6,619 nt of DNA from Acetobacteraceae bacterium (GTDB lineage Bacteria > Pseudomonadota > Alphaproteobacteria > Acetobacterales > Acetobacteraceae): contig CANHTE010000076.1 in assembly GCA_947462945.1 (NCBI GenBank), positions 1 through 6,619 of the forward strand, in the 5' to 3' direction. The notes beneath the pieces are model-generated. The model saw only the letters and a program-made list of their open reading frames with translations, was not told where the DNA came from and searched no databases. The position numbers and the translations under genes were made by a program. Shown here in pieces: positions 1 to 6,619 of the stretch; positions within the stretch are counted from its first letter, which is position 1; each line of letters begins with the position of its first letter.

Positions 1-2
1 AG

Positions 3-404
3 GCCGAATGCGCCGTCATGTCCGACACCAAGGCACTGACGCCGCGCGGGCCGCTGGGCGAGACCATCGGCTCGCTCAGCGGTTATGGCTGGGTGGCGCG
101 GCTGCTGGGCCATTACGTGCGCGATGAGGGCGTGCTGAGCCTGCCCGAGGCGGTGCGGCGCATCACCTCGCTGCCCGCCGAACGCCTGGGGTTGCGGGAT
201 CGCGGCCGGCTGCATGCGGGGGCACTGGCCGACATCACCGTCTTCGATCCGCGCCGCGTGCGGGATGTGAGCAGCGTGCGCGAACCGCGCCGCCACCCCG
301 AGGGGTTCCAGCACGTCCTGCTCGCCGGCGTCTGCACTCTGCGCGACGGGCAGCGCACCGAGGCCAATCCAGGGCGCGTCATCCGCGCCAGTTCGGGACA
401 ATGA
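3..404 (+). CDS. N-acyl-D-amino-acid deacylase-type amidohydrolase, C-terminal part (5' end outside window)
   Basis: This is the last ~133 codons of a D-aminoacylase-like enzyme of the amidohydrolase superfamily. The family hydrolyses N-acyl-D-amino acids, or related amides, to a free amine and a carboxylate. The reading frame is open to the window edge, so the ATG at 18 is internal, not a start. Visible family marks are the Ser-Asp pair at bases 21-26, which matches the catalytic metal-site Asp of the family, followed by a Leu-Thr-Pro-x-Gly-Pro-Leu segment. Next come the helix VLSLPEAVRRITSLPAERLG and the closing beta-sandwich segment GRLHAGALADITVFDP, then a typical tail ending PGRVIR. The usual His-Pro-Arg after the Asp loop is replaced by a Ser-Gly-Tyr-Gly-Trp stretch, so substrate may differ from true D-aminoacylase. 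The metal-binding N-terminal half is not visible. The stop overlaps the next gene by 4 bases, implying coupled translation. Confidence 0.85.
   Translation, partial: AECAVMSDTKALTPRGPLGETIGSLSGYGWVARLLGHYVRDEGVLSLPEAVRRITSLPAERLGLRDRGRLHAGALADITVFDPRRVRDVSSVREPRRHPEGFQHVLLAGVCTLRDGQRTEANPGRVIRASSGQ
395..398 (+). promoter_or_regulatory. Possible ribosome binding site for the family 5 binding protein
   Basis: GGGA lies 8 bases before the ATG at 407 but only 2 bases before the ATG at 401. By spacing it favours initiation at 407, whereas the ATGA overlap favours 401. The two choices differ by two residues at the N-terminus. Confidence 0.35.
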
Positions 405-1987
405 GCATGATGATGAAAGCGACCCGCCGTGCCCTGCTCGCCGCTGCCGCGGCCACGCCAGCCCTGGCGCAAAGCCCCGCGGGGCCGGCGCTGACCATCG
501 CCATCGGGGCGCCCGTCACCTCGATGGACCCGCATTTCTTCAACGCCTCCTTCAACAGCGCCATCGCCTCACACATCTTCGACCGGCTGACCGAACGCAC
601 CGCCGATGCGCGCCTGGTGCCGGGCCTGGCCGAGAGCTGGCGCCTGGTCTCCGACACGGTTTGGGAATTCAAGCTGCGCGCGGGTGTCACGTGGCATGAT
701 GGCCGGGCTTTCACCGCCGATGACGTGGCCTTCACCATCGAGCGCGCGCCCAATGTGCCCAACAGCCCCGGCGGCTTCGGCGTCTTCCTGCGCGCCATCA
801 CCCGCGTTGAGATCCTCGACCCTTTGACCATCCGCCTGCATTCCGCGCGGCCGCATCCCTCCATGCCGAGCGACCTCGGCTTCATTGCCATCATCGCCCG
901 CCACGCGGCGAGTGGGGCCACCACCGAGGATTTCAACAGCGGCCGCGCCACCATCGGCACCGGGCCCTATCGCTTCGTCTCCTTCCGCGCGGGCGATCGC
1001 ATCGAGCTCGTCCGCAACGACGCCTATTGGCGCGGGCCCGAGCCCTGGGCGCGAGTCAGCACGCGCATGATCACCAATGACAGTGCGCGCCTCGCTGCCG
1101 TGCTGGCGGGCGATGTGGACGTGATCGACCAGGTCCCATCGGCCGATCTCGCCCGGTTGCGGCGCGATGCGCGCGTCACAATCGCCGAGGCGCCGAGCCT
1201 GCGGCTGATCTTCCTGGCCCCCGATTTCTCGCGGCAGGAGAACCCTGTCTTCGTCACTGACAATGACGGCCGCCCGCTCGCCACCAACCCGCTGCGCGAC
1301 CTGCGGGTGCGCCGCGCGCTCTCCCTGGCCATTGACCGAACGGCGCTGGCCGCGCGCGTGATGGAGGGCACGGCCCGCCCAGCCGGGCAGTGGCTGCCGC
1401 CTGGCACCTTTTCTTTCAACCCCGAGGTGCCGGTTCCACCCTATGAGCCCGAGGCGGCGCGCCGCCTGCTGGCCGAGGCCGGATTTCCGCAAGGTTTCCG
1501 CCTCGCCCTGCACACGCCGAATGACCGCTACCCGAATGACAGCCGCACCTGCCAGGCCGTGGCGCAGATGTGGACGCGCGTGGGCATCCGAACCGAGGTC
1601 GTGGCGCTGCCCTGGGCCGCCTTCCCGGCGCGGGCGGCGCGGCAGGAATTCGCCATGCACCTGATCGGCTGGGGCTCGTCGGCCGCGGATTCCTTCGGCG
1701 CCCTCATGAACGTCGTCGGCAGCTTCGACCGCGAGCGCCGGCTCGGCGCCGTCAACCACCACCGCTATTCCAACCCTGCCATGGACGCCCTGGTGGAGCG
1801 CGCGCTGGTGACCACGGATGATGCCACGCGCGAGGCGATGCTGCGCGACGCCGTGCGCATGGCGGCGGAGGATGTGGGTGTGATCCCGCTCTACAACCTG
1901 ATCAATGTCTGGGCCTGCCGCCCGGGCTTCCGCATGGAGGCGCGCATGGATGAGCGCACGCTCGCCATGGCGCTGCGCCCGGCGTGA
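401..1987 (+). CDS. ABC transporter substrate-binding protein, family 5 (oligopeptide/dipeptide/nickel type)
   Basis: This 528-residue periplasmic binding protein captures a peptide-like or other small organic solute for an ABC importer. The N-terminus has two Arg (9-10), an Ala/Leu-rich core and an A-L-A|Q cleavage site after residue ~23. The Arg pair makes Tat export possible, though Sec cannot be excluded. Family 5 marks follow in order: M-D-P-H at 42-45, PGLAESW at 74-80, the signature [14 protein letters not shown] at 88-101 with FTADDV after it, and GTGPYRF at 186-192. A typical lobe 2 follows with [12 protein letters not shown] and the [17 protein letters not shown] repeat-like segment. 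Length is normal for the family. ATG codons at 401, 407, 410 and 413 are all possible starts. I list 401 because it overlaps the deacylase stop; 407 has the better ribosome site. No permease or ATPase gene follows, so the partners lie upstream or elsewhere. Pairing with a deacylase suggests an acylated amino-acid or peptide-like ligand, which is inference. Confidence 0.93.
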   Translation: MSMMMKATRRALLAAAAATPALAQSPAGPALTIAIGAPVTSMDPHFFNASFNSAIASHIFDRLTERTADARLVPGLAESWRLVSDTVWEFKLRAGVTWHDGRAFTADDVAFTIERAPNVPNSPGGFGVFLRAITRVEILDPLTIRLHSARPHPSMPSDLGFIAIIARHAASGATTEDFNSGRATIGTGPYRFVSFRAGDRIELVRNDAYWRGPEPWARVSTRMITNDSARLAAVLAGDVDVIDQVPSADLARLRRDARVTIAEAPSLRLIFLAPDFSRQENPVFVTDNDGRPLATNPLRDLRVRRALSLAIDRTALAARVMEGTARPAGQWLPPGTFSFNPEVPVPPYEPEAARRLLAEAGFPQGFRLALHTPNDRYPNDSRTCQAVAQMWTRVGIRTEVVALPWAAFPARAARQEFAMHLIGWGSSAADSFGALMNVVGSFDRERRLGAVNHHRYSNPAMDALVERALVTTDDATREAMLRDAVRMAAEDVGVIPLYNLINVWACRPGFRMEARMDERTLAMALRPA

Positions 1988-2730
1988 ACCGCCTCGGCCG
2001 CCTCTTCTCGCTGGAGGGCCGTACGGCCTTCGTCACCGGCGGCAATTCGGGAATCGGCCTCGCCATTGCGCGTGCGCTGGGCCTGGCGGGCGCGCGGCTG
2101 ATCCTCTCCGCGCGGCGCGAGGCGGAACTTGCCCAGGCGGTGGCGGAACTCGGCGGCGAGGGCATCGCAGCGGAGGCGCTGCCGCTGGACCTGACAGTAT
2201 CGGATTTCAGCGCCCTCACTGCCTCGCCCGACATCCTGGTGAACGCCGCCGGCGTGAACTTACGCCAGCCATTTGCGGAGGTGACGGCTACGGCGTTCGA
2301 CCTCCACATGGCGCTCCATCTGCGCGCGCCCTTCCTGCTGACGCAGCGCTTCGCGCCTGCCATGGCGGCGCGCGGCTGGGGGCGCATCCTCAACATCGGC
2401 TCGCTGCAATCCTTCCGCGCCTTTCCTGACAGCGCACCTTATGGCGCGGGCAAGGGCGGCATCGCGCAGCTTACGCGCGCCATCGCCGAGGCCTGGTCCC
2501 GCAAGGGCATCACCTGCAACGCCATCGCCCCCGGTTTCTTCCCGACGCCGCTCACCGCGCCCGTCTTCAACGACACGGCGCGCGCGGCATCCTTGGCCGA
2601 GCGCACCTGCATCGGCCGCAACGGGCGACTGGAGGATCTGCACGGCACGGCCGTGTTCCTGTGCTCGGACGCCAGCGCTTATGTGACGGGCCAGATCCTG
2701 GCCGTGGATGGAGGATTTCTCGCCAAATGA
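1984..2730 (+). CDS. Short-chain dehydrogenase/reductase (SDR), classical type
   Basis: This 248-residue cytoplasmic NAD(P)-dependent oxidoreductase is full length for a classical SDR. The Rossmann motif TGGNSGIG is at 18-25, NAAG at 87-90, the catalytic Ser at 140 and the Tyr153-x3-Lys157 pair (YGAGK). The closing segment [13 protein letters not shown] is also typical. Arg44-Arg45 directly after the second beta strand (ILSARR), with no acidic residue there, favours NADP(H). His112 stands where the fourth tetrad residue, Asn, is usual. The opening [14 protein letters not shown] and overall form resemble the gluconate 5-dehydrogenase / 2-deoxygluconate 3-dehydrogenase group, so a sugar-acid or hydroxy-acid substrate is plausible but unproven. 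The start is GTG, overlapping the previous stop as GTGA. There is no clear Shine-Dalgarno, so translation is probably coupled. No better in-frame start is present before the Rossmann motif. Confidence 0.93.
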   Translation: MNRLGRLFSLEGRTAFVTGGNSGIGLAIARALGLAGARLILSARREAELAQAVAELGGEGIAAEALPLDLTVSDFSALTASPDILVNAAGVNLRQPFAEVTATAFDLHMALHLRAPFLLTQRFAPAMAARGWGRILNIGSLQSFRAFPDSAPYGAGKGGIAQLTRAIAEAWSRKGITCNAIAPGFFPTPLTAPVFNDTARAASLAERTCIGRNGRLEDLHGTAVFLCSDASAYVTGQILAVDGGFLAK

Positions 2731-2733
2731 AGG
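2729..2733 (+). promoter_or_regulatory. Ribosome binding site for the zinc-type dehydrogenase
   Basis: GAAGG overlaps the stop codon of the SDR gene and sits 7 bases before the ATG at 2741. It fixes that ATG as the start in preference to the in-frame ATG at 2708, which lies inside the SDR gene. Confidence 0.6.
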
Positions 2734-2740
2734 CCCCCAA

Positions 2741-3730
2741 ATGAAAGCACTCGTTCAGACCGCCCCCAACACGCTGGTCTATCGCGACGAGCCCGAGCCC
2801 GGCGCGCTGGCCGGCGAGGCGCTGATCCGCGTGGAGGCGGTGGGGATTTGCGGCTCCGATATGCACGCCATCCATGGCCATGATGCGCGCCGCCCCACGC
2901 CGATCATCCTGGGCCATGAGGCGGCAGGGCGGGTGCTGGACGGGCCGCTCGCCGGGCAACGTGTCGCGGTGAACCCGCTCTGGGTGCCGATGGATTGCGC
3001 CTTCGCGCGGGAGGGGCGGCCGCATCTCTCGCCGCGCCGGGAAATCCTCTCCATGCCGCCGCGGCCCGGTGCCTTCGCCGAGTGGGTGCGCGCGCCGATT
3101 GAGAATCTGGTGGTGATTCCTGAAGAGATGCCGGCCGCCCATGCCGCGCTGGCCGAGCCCATCGCTGTCGCCTATCACGCCGTGCATCATGGCGCGCGGC
3201 TGCTCGGTCAGCCCTTACCGGCTGCGCGTTGCGTCGTGCTCGGCGGCGGCGCCATCGGCCTCGCCTCCGCCTTGGTGCTGCGCCAGGCCGGAGCCGGGGA
3301 GATTTACCTGATCGAGCCCAATGCAGCGCGGCGCGAGACGGCGATGCGCGCAGGCATCACCTTGGCCCGCGCGCCCGAGGACGGGCCCGAGGATGGCAGC
3401 GCCGATTTCATCCTGGACGCGGTGGGCAGCGCCACGACGCGCGCCGCCTCCTGCCGCATCGCGCGCCCCGGCGGCGTCATCGTCCATGCCGGGCTGCTCC
3501 CGGGCGCCGAGGGCCTCGATGTCCGCCGTCTGACGCTGCAGGAGATCACCTTCACCGGCACCTATTGCTACACGCCCGGGGAGTTCCGCACCGTGGTGCG
3601 CTTGCTGGTCGGCGGACGCTTCGGCGCGCTGGATTGGCTGGAGACGCGCCCCCTCTCCGAGGGCGCGAAAGCCGTGGCCGATATCGACGCCGGACGAGTC
3701 GCGGCGGCCAAGATCATCCTCATCCCATGA
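2741..3730 (+). CDS. Zinc-type medium-chain alcohol/polyol dehydrogenase lacking the structural zinc site
   Basis: This 329-residue member of the medium-chain dehydrogenase superfamily resembles sorbitol/threonine/L-idonate dehydrogenases, which oxidise a secondary alcohol to a ketone in the cytoplasm. Catalytic zinc ligands are Cys37 (GICGSD), His59-Glu60 (GHEAAG) and probably Glu139 (LAEPIAVA). The nucleotide-binding motif GGGAIG is at 168-173, and Glu192 at the end of the next strand indicates NAD+. The structural-zinc lobe is present in length but not in chemistry: positions 83, 86, 89 and 97, normally four Cys, are Pro, Cys, Ala and Ser. Mammalian sorbitol dehydrogenase also lacks this zinc, so the enzyme can still be active. 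The start at 2741 is supported by GAAGG 7 bases upstream and by homology (MKALV). The gene lies 10 bases after the SDR. The two dehydrogenases may act in series, or as an oxidation/reduction pair using NAD+ and NADP(H). The exact substrate is unknown. Confidence 0.92.
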   Translation: MKALVQTAPNTLVYRDEPEPGALAGEALIRVEAVGICGSDMHAIHGHDARRPTPIILGHEAAGRVLDGPLAGQRVAVNPLWVPMDCAFAREGRPHLSPRREILSMPPRPGAFAEWVRAPIENLVVIPEEMPAAHAALAEPIAVAYHAVHHGARLLGQPLPAARCVVLGGGAIGLASALVLRQAGAGEIYLIEPNAARRETAMRAGITLARAPEDGPEDGSADFILDAVGSATTRAASCRIARPGGVIVHAGLLPGAEGLDVRRLTLQEITFTGTYCYTPGEFRTVVRLLVGGRFGALDWLETRPLSEGAKAVADIDAGRVAAAKIILIP

Positions 3731-3736
3731 CGAACC

Positions 3737-3740
3737 AGGA
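3737..3740 (+). promoter_or_regulatory. Ribosome binding site deciding the sulfatase start
   Basis: AGGA lies 7 bases before the ATG at 3748. The alternative ATG at 3727 overlaps the previous stop as ATGA but has no purine-rich site before it. Confidence 0.55.
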
Positions 3741-3747
3741 CAGCCCC

Positions 3748-5304
3748 ATGCGCAAACCCAATATCCTTCTTGTCATGGCCGATCAGTTGACCGCCGGCGC
3801 GCTGCCCGCCTACGGCAACAAGGTCGCGAAGACGCCGCATATCAACGCGCTGGCGGCGCGCGGCACGGTCTTCGGCAACACCTATTGCAACTTTCCGATC
3901 TGCGCGCCCTCGCGCGCTTCCATGCTGACGGGCCAGCGCGCCACGAGCATTGGCGCCTTCGACAATGGCGCGGATTTTCCCTCCTCCACGCCCACGCTGA
4001 TGCATCACCTGCGGCTGGAGGGTTATCGCACCATCCTGGCCGGCAAGATGCATTTCGTCGGGCCAGATCAGTTGCATGGCTATGAGGAGCGGATCACCAC
4101 CGATATCTACCCCTCCGACTTCACCTGGACGCCGGATTGGCAATCCGATCCGCCAGCCTCGGGCGCGCGGATGAGCCTGCTCGGCGTGGTGGAGGCTGGG
4201 CTTTGCACCCGCAGCCTGCAACTCGATTTCGACGAGGAGGTCGCCCACGCTGCCGAGCGCAAGCTCTATGATCTGGCACGGGATGAGGACAAGCGCCCCT
4301 TCTTCATGACCGTCTCCTTCACCCATCCGCACAACCCCTTCGTCACCACCCAGGAATACTGGGACCGCTACGACCCGGCGGAAATCGATATGCCGGCGGT
4401 GGGGCCGATCCCCTATGCGGCGCAGGATGGCCGCAGCCAGCGCCACTATCTGCTGACGCGCTGCGACGAGCACGACATCACGCAGGATCGCCTGCGCGAC
4501 GCCCGCCACGCCTATTACGGCATGACCAGCTACATTGATGACAAGCTCGGCCAATTGATGGCGACGCTGAAGGCCGCGGGTCTCGATGAGAACACGATCA
4601 TCATCTTCACCTCGGACCACGGCGAAATGCTCGGCGAGCGCGGGATGTGGTTCAAGATGTGCCTCTTCGAGGGCTCGGTGCGCGTCCCGCTTATCATCGC
4701 GGGTCCCGGCTGGCCCGAGGGCGCCGCGCGTGAGGAGAACACCTCGCTGCTCGATCTCGCGCCGACCATCCTCGGCCAGGCCACGGGGGCGCCAGGCCCG
4801 ACGGCCTTTGAGGGTCGCGACCTCATGCCGCTCGCCAAGGGCGAGGCCACGGATTGGCCCACTGATGTGCTCTGCGAATACACCGCCGAGGGCTGCGACG
4901 AGCCCTGGCTGATGCTGCGGCGCGGCTCGCGCAAGATGATCTGGAGCGAGACGCATGGCCCGCAGCTCTTCGACCTCGCGGCCGATCCGCAGGAGGCGCG
5001 GGACCTGGCGGCGTTGCCTGAGTATGCCGAGGAGGTTGCCACCATGATCGGCGCCATCCGCGCGCATTGGGATGTCCAGGGCATCAACCGCGCCGCCTGC
5101 GAGAGCCAGTCGCGCCGGCACATGCTGCGCGCGGCACTGTCTCAGGGCCAGCGCCCCCCCTGGGATTGGCAGCCGCCACGTGACGCCGCGAAGCAATATG
5201 TGCGCAGCGGCGACAGCCCGACGCTGACCAAGATCCGTTCGCGTCTGCCCTACCGGGCGCCCGTCCCGCCGGACCATCCCCGCAAGACAGAGGACAAGAC
5301 ATGA
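3748..5304 (+). CDS. Type I sulfatase of the choline-sulfatase (BetC) family
   Basis: This 518-residue sulfate-ester hydrolase has no signal peptide, so it should act in the cytoplasm. Cys52 in the motif CAPSR is the residue converted to formylglycine, and a formylglycine-generating enzyme must be supplied elsewhere. Other active-site residues seen are Asp12 (MADQL), Lys100 and His102 (GKMHFVGPDQLHG), His193 (FTHPHNP), Asp290-His291 (SDHGEMLGERG) and Lys303. The TTDIYPSDFTWTPD stretch (117-130) and the C-terminal domain (ESQSRRHML, then PPWDWQP) are diagnostic of the choline-sulfatase family, whose C-terminal extension is about this long. However, the segment around 139-146 (GARMSLLG) replaces the aromatic/His stretch (WWYHNM) that I recall in BetC, so choline-O-sulfate may not be the substrate. 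No betA, betB or betI is seen nearby. The start at 3748 has AGGA 7 bases upstream; ATG 3727 would add seven residues and give a 4-base overlap with the dehydrogenase gene. Confidence 0.93.
   Translation: MRKPNILLVMADQLTAGALPAYGNKVAKTPHINALAARGTVFGNTYCNFPICAPSRASMLTGQRATSIGAFDNGADFPSSTPTLMHHLRLEGYRTILAGKMHFVGPDQLHGYEERITTDIYPSDFTWTPDWQSDPPASGARMSLLGVVEAGLCTRSLQLDFDEEVAHAAERKLYDLARDEDKRPFFMTVSFTHPHNPFVTTQEYWDRYDPAEIDMPAVGPIPYAAQDGRSQRHYLLTRCDEHDITQDRLRDARHAYYGMTSYIDDKLGQLMATLKAAGLDENTIIIFTSDHGEMLGERGMWFKMCLFEGSVRVPLIIAGPGWPEGAAREENTSLLDLAPTILGQATGAPGPTAFEGRDLMPLAKGEATDWPTDVLCEYTAEGCDEPWLMLRRGSRKMIWSETHGPQLFDLAADPQEARDLAALPEYAEEVATMIGAIRAHWDVQGINRAACESQSRRHMLRAALSQGQRPPWDWQPPRDAAKQYVRSGDSPTLTKIRSRLPYRAPVPPDHPRKTEDKT
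5289..5294 (+). promoter_or_regulatory. Ribosome binding site for the Bug-type binding protein
   Basis: AGAGGA sits 6 bases before the ATG at 5301, within the end of the sulfatase gene. It is the strongest Shine-Dalgarno sequence in the window and supports that start. Confidence 0.65.
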
Positions 5305-6260
5305 CCGTGCAAAGACGTGGGCTGATGCTCGCCACCGCTGTCATCGCCGCCTCAGGCGGGGCAGGGGCGCAGACGCTGCAGAACCGTCCCGTCCGGCTGG
5401 TGGTTCCCTTTCCGCCGGGGGGCGTGGTGGATGTGATCGCGCGCGTGCTGACTGCGCCGCTCTCCGAGGCGCTGGGCCAGACCGTCGTGGTGGAGACTCG
5501 CCCCGGCGCCGGCGCCACCATCGGGGCTGCCGCCGTCGCCACCGCCGCGCCGGATGGCCACACCATCCTCTTCACCTCTGCGGCGCTGGCCTCCGCCCCG
5601 GCGGTGATGCCGCAACTGAGCTATGACGCGATCCGCGACCTCGCGCCGCTCAGCCTGCTGGGCGATGTGCCGCTGGTGCTGACCGCCTCGCTGCTAACGG
5701 GCATCACGGACATGGCGGGGCTTCTGGCGGCGGCGCGCGCGCGCCCGGGGGCAATCACCTATGCCACGCCCGGCAACGGCACGCCCATCCATTTGGCGAT
5801 GGAACTGCTCCAGCGCGAGGCCCGGATCAGCCTGGTGCATGTGCCCTATCGCGGCTCGCCGGTGGCGGATCTCTTGGCGGGCCGTGTGGATCTGCATCTG
5901 GACAGCGCGCCGGGCGCGGTTTCCCGGGGGCGTCAGGGTCAGGTGAAGCTGCTCGGCATCTCCACGCCTCGGCGCCTGGCCTCGCTGCCGGACTTGCCGG
6001 CGATCGCGGAGAGCGTGCCGGGTTATGAAGCGACCACCTGGTTCGCCTTCTTCGCCCCCGCCCGCGTGCCGGCGCCGATCCTGGCCCTGCTGAGCGAAAC
6101 GCTGGTCAGCGTGACCTCACGCCCTGCGCTGCGTACTGCGTTGGCGGACCAGGGGGTCGAAATTCAGGCGACGGGACCGGAGGCGTTAGGCCGACTGCTG
6201 CAATCCGATACCGAGCGTTGGGGTGCCATCGCCCGTTCGGTGGGGGCGCGGCTGGACTGA
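5301..6260 (+). CDS. Tripartite tricarboxylate transporter substrate-binding protein (Bug/TctC family)
   Basis: This 319-residue periplasmic receptor belongs to the TctC/Bug family, which binds small carboxylates and related solutes for TctAB-type carriers. The signal peptide has Arg5-Arg6, a short hydrophobic core and an A-G-A|Q cleavage site after residue ~23; Tat or Sec export is possible. Family marks are RLVVPFPPGG at 32-41 with Asp44 and Ala-Arg at 47-48, the VVVETRPGAGATIGAAAVA stretch, PDGHTILFTS, HVPYRGS and LPDLPAIAE followed by PGYE. The loop after YRGS runs straight to PVADLL, about two residues shorter than the usual form (GxAPALxDLL). It borders the ligand cleft, so ligand choice could be affected. 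The start overlaps the sulfatase stop (ATGA) and has AGAGGA 6 bases upstream. It is the last gene of the operon. No TctA or TctB gene lies in the window, which is common for this receptor family. Confidence 0.93.
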   Translation: MTVQRRGLMLATAVIAASGGAGAQTLQNRPVRLVVPFPPGGVVDVIARVLTAPLSEALGQTVVVETRPGAGATIGAAAVATAAPDGHTILFTSAALASAPAVMPQLSYDAIRDLAPLSLLGDVPLVLTASLLTGITDMAGLLAAARARPGAITYATPGNGTPIHLAMELLQREARISLVHVPYRGSPVADLLAGRVDLHLDSAPGAVSRGRQGQVKLLGISTPRRLASLPDLPAIAESVPGYEATTWFAFFAPARVPAPILALLSETLVSVTSRPALRTALADQGVEIQATGPEALGRLLQSDTERWGAIARSVGARLD

Positions 6261-6369
6261 CCTGCCCTGCCGCCCGGGTGATGCCGGGTTTGGTTGCGCT
6301 GGCGACCCAAAGGAGAACGAGGTCGGAGAACTGACTGGCGGGACGGGATGAGCCGGAGATCAATGGTCT
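6261..6369. other. Non-coding spacer between operon and IS remnant
   Basis: Apart from the weak hairpin near its start, I see no gene, promoter or repeat that I can support here. Short frames crossing it on the minus strand have no recognisable protein features. Confidence 0.5.
6272..6291 (+). terminator. Weak candidate terminator hairpin after the operon
   Basis: CCCGG (6273-6277) and CCGGG (6284-6288) can pair around a 6-base loop, with an extra G-U pair at 6272/6289, and a short TTT follows 12 bases after the last stop codon begins the spacer. The stem is short and the T tract is broken by GG, so this is only a tentative call; Rho-dependent ending is equally possible. Confidence 0.3.
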
Positions 6370-6619
6370 TGACGTGCCCCCCTGAGTGTATCCGGTCAGA
6401 CGGAGAGTCCTCTGTGTTGATGGCTGATGGTTGAAATGATGGCGACGGATTTGTGGGCATGCGCCCAAACCCGTTGGCCGGCGATCTCGGCAGGGGGTCC
6501 CGCCCAGTTTCGAGTGCGGCCGGATGGTGTTTTAGTCCTGCCGCCAGGTGGCCAGCACCGCCCGGGCCTGAGCCATCGAGGGGAACAACGTCTCGTTGGG
6601 GCACTCATCCCGCAGGCGA
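6370..6619 (-). mobile_element. End of a decayed IS3-family insertion sequence (continues past window)
   Basis: The sequence from 6370 begins TGACGTGCCCCCC, which has the TG start and C-rich character of IS3-family terminal inverted repeats. It lies 26 bases beyond the transposase remnant's stop codon, as expected for the 3' end of the element. The boundary is inferred because the other end and any target duplication lie outside the window. The element sits downstream of the operon and points toward it. Confidence 0.6.
6396..6619 (-). pseudogene. Transposase OrfB remnant, IS3 family (C-terminal part, broken)
   Basis: Read on the minus strand, this is the end of an IS3-type DDE integrase. It begins RLRDECPNETLFPSMAQAR, where the Glu at 6606-6604 is the third catalytic acid. 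It continues AVLATWRQD, then a TAA stop (6534-6532) where a Tyr codon is expected, then NTIRPHSKLGG. The frame then shifts by one base in a run of five C (minus strand, 6497-6493). After the shift it reads PPAEIAGQRVWAHA and ends ISTISHQHRGLSV at the stop 6398-6396. With both lesions the product cannot be made whole. Its 5' part, with the first two Asp and OrfA, would lie beyond base 6619. IS3 transposition is the family role; this copy is presumably inactive. Confidence 0.8.

Noticed and set aside
569..1762. Minus-strand frame of 397 codons opposite the family 5 binding protein
   Set aside because: Antisense shadow with low-complexity composition and no family motif.
1905..2429. Plus-strand frame of 174 codons spanning the binding-protein/SDR junction
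   Set aside because: It overlaps two well-supported genes in another frame and shows no domain.
2708..2740. Earlier in-frame ATG for the zinc-type dehydrogenase
   Set aside because: It lies inside the SDR gene, adds residues with no homology, and a good ribosome site serves the ATG at 2741.
3229..3747. Upstream extension of the sulfatase frame
   Set aside because: The extension overlaps the dehydrogenase gene and reads as Arg-rich nonsense; sulfatase homology begins at the MRKPNILL segment.
3568..5277. Long minus-strand frame of 569 codons opposite the sulfatase
   Set aside because: It is antisense to a clear sulfatase with intact motifs; the Arg/His/Gly-rich translation has no recognisable domain. 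Long antisense frames are common in high-GC DNA.
6164..6604. Minus-strand frame of 146 codons over the spacer and IS remnant
   Set aside because: The recognisable transposase residues are in two other frames; this one has no family match and runs into the Bug gene.
1..6619. CRISPR arrays, tRNA or rRNA genes, riboswitches
   Set aside because: I found no regularly spaced repeats, tRNA-like cloverleaf or conserved RNA motif; nearly all of the window is protein-coding.

Overview
The window is high-GC, densely coded bacterial DNA. Codon use, alanine- and arginine-rich proteins and the set of gene families (orphan Bug-type and family 5 solute-binding proteins beside catabolic enzymes) suggest an alphaproteobacterium, possibly an Acetobacteraceae/Roseomonas-like organism. 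The taxon is inferred from style, not from a marker gene.

Bases 1-6260 hold six plus-strand genes that read as one operon: (1) the 3' end of an N-acyl-D-amino-acid deacylase-type amidohydrolase, whose start lies upstream of the window; (2) a family 5 (oligopeptide/dipeptide-type) ABC solute-binding protein; (3) a classical short-chain dehydrogenase; (4) a zinc-type medium-chain dehydrogenase; (5) a sulfatase of the choline-sulfatase (BetC) family; (6) a Bug/TctC-type solute-binding protein. Genes 1/2, 2/3 and 5/6 overlap by 4 bases (ATGA or GTGA). Genes 3/4 are 10 bases apart. Genes 4/5 overlap by 4 bases or are 17 bases apart, depending on the start used. No promoter is needed inside the block, and the operon promoter must lie upstream of the window.

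Taken together the genes look like a catabolic unit. Two periplasmic binding proteins from two unrelated transport systems deliver substrate. An amidohydrolase and a sulfatase remove acyl and sulfate groups. Two NAD(P)-dependent dehydrogenases oxidise or reduce the product. The substrate cannot be read from the sequence. Three of the enzymes carry departures from family consensus: the dehydrogenase of gene 4 has lost three of the four structural-zinc cysteines, the SDR has His where the catalytic-tetrad Asn usually sits, and the sulfatase lacks the aromatic/His segment I remember from the choline pocket of BetC.

Bases 6261-6369 are non-coding, with one weak candidate terminator hairpin. From about 6370 to the window end lies one end of a decayed IS3-family insertion sequence, its transposase on the minus strand and broken by a stop codon and a frameshift.
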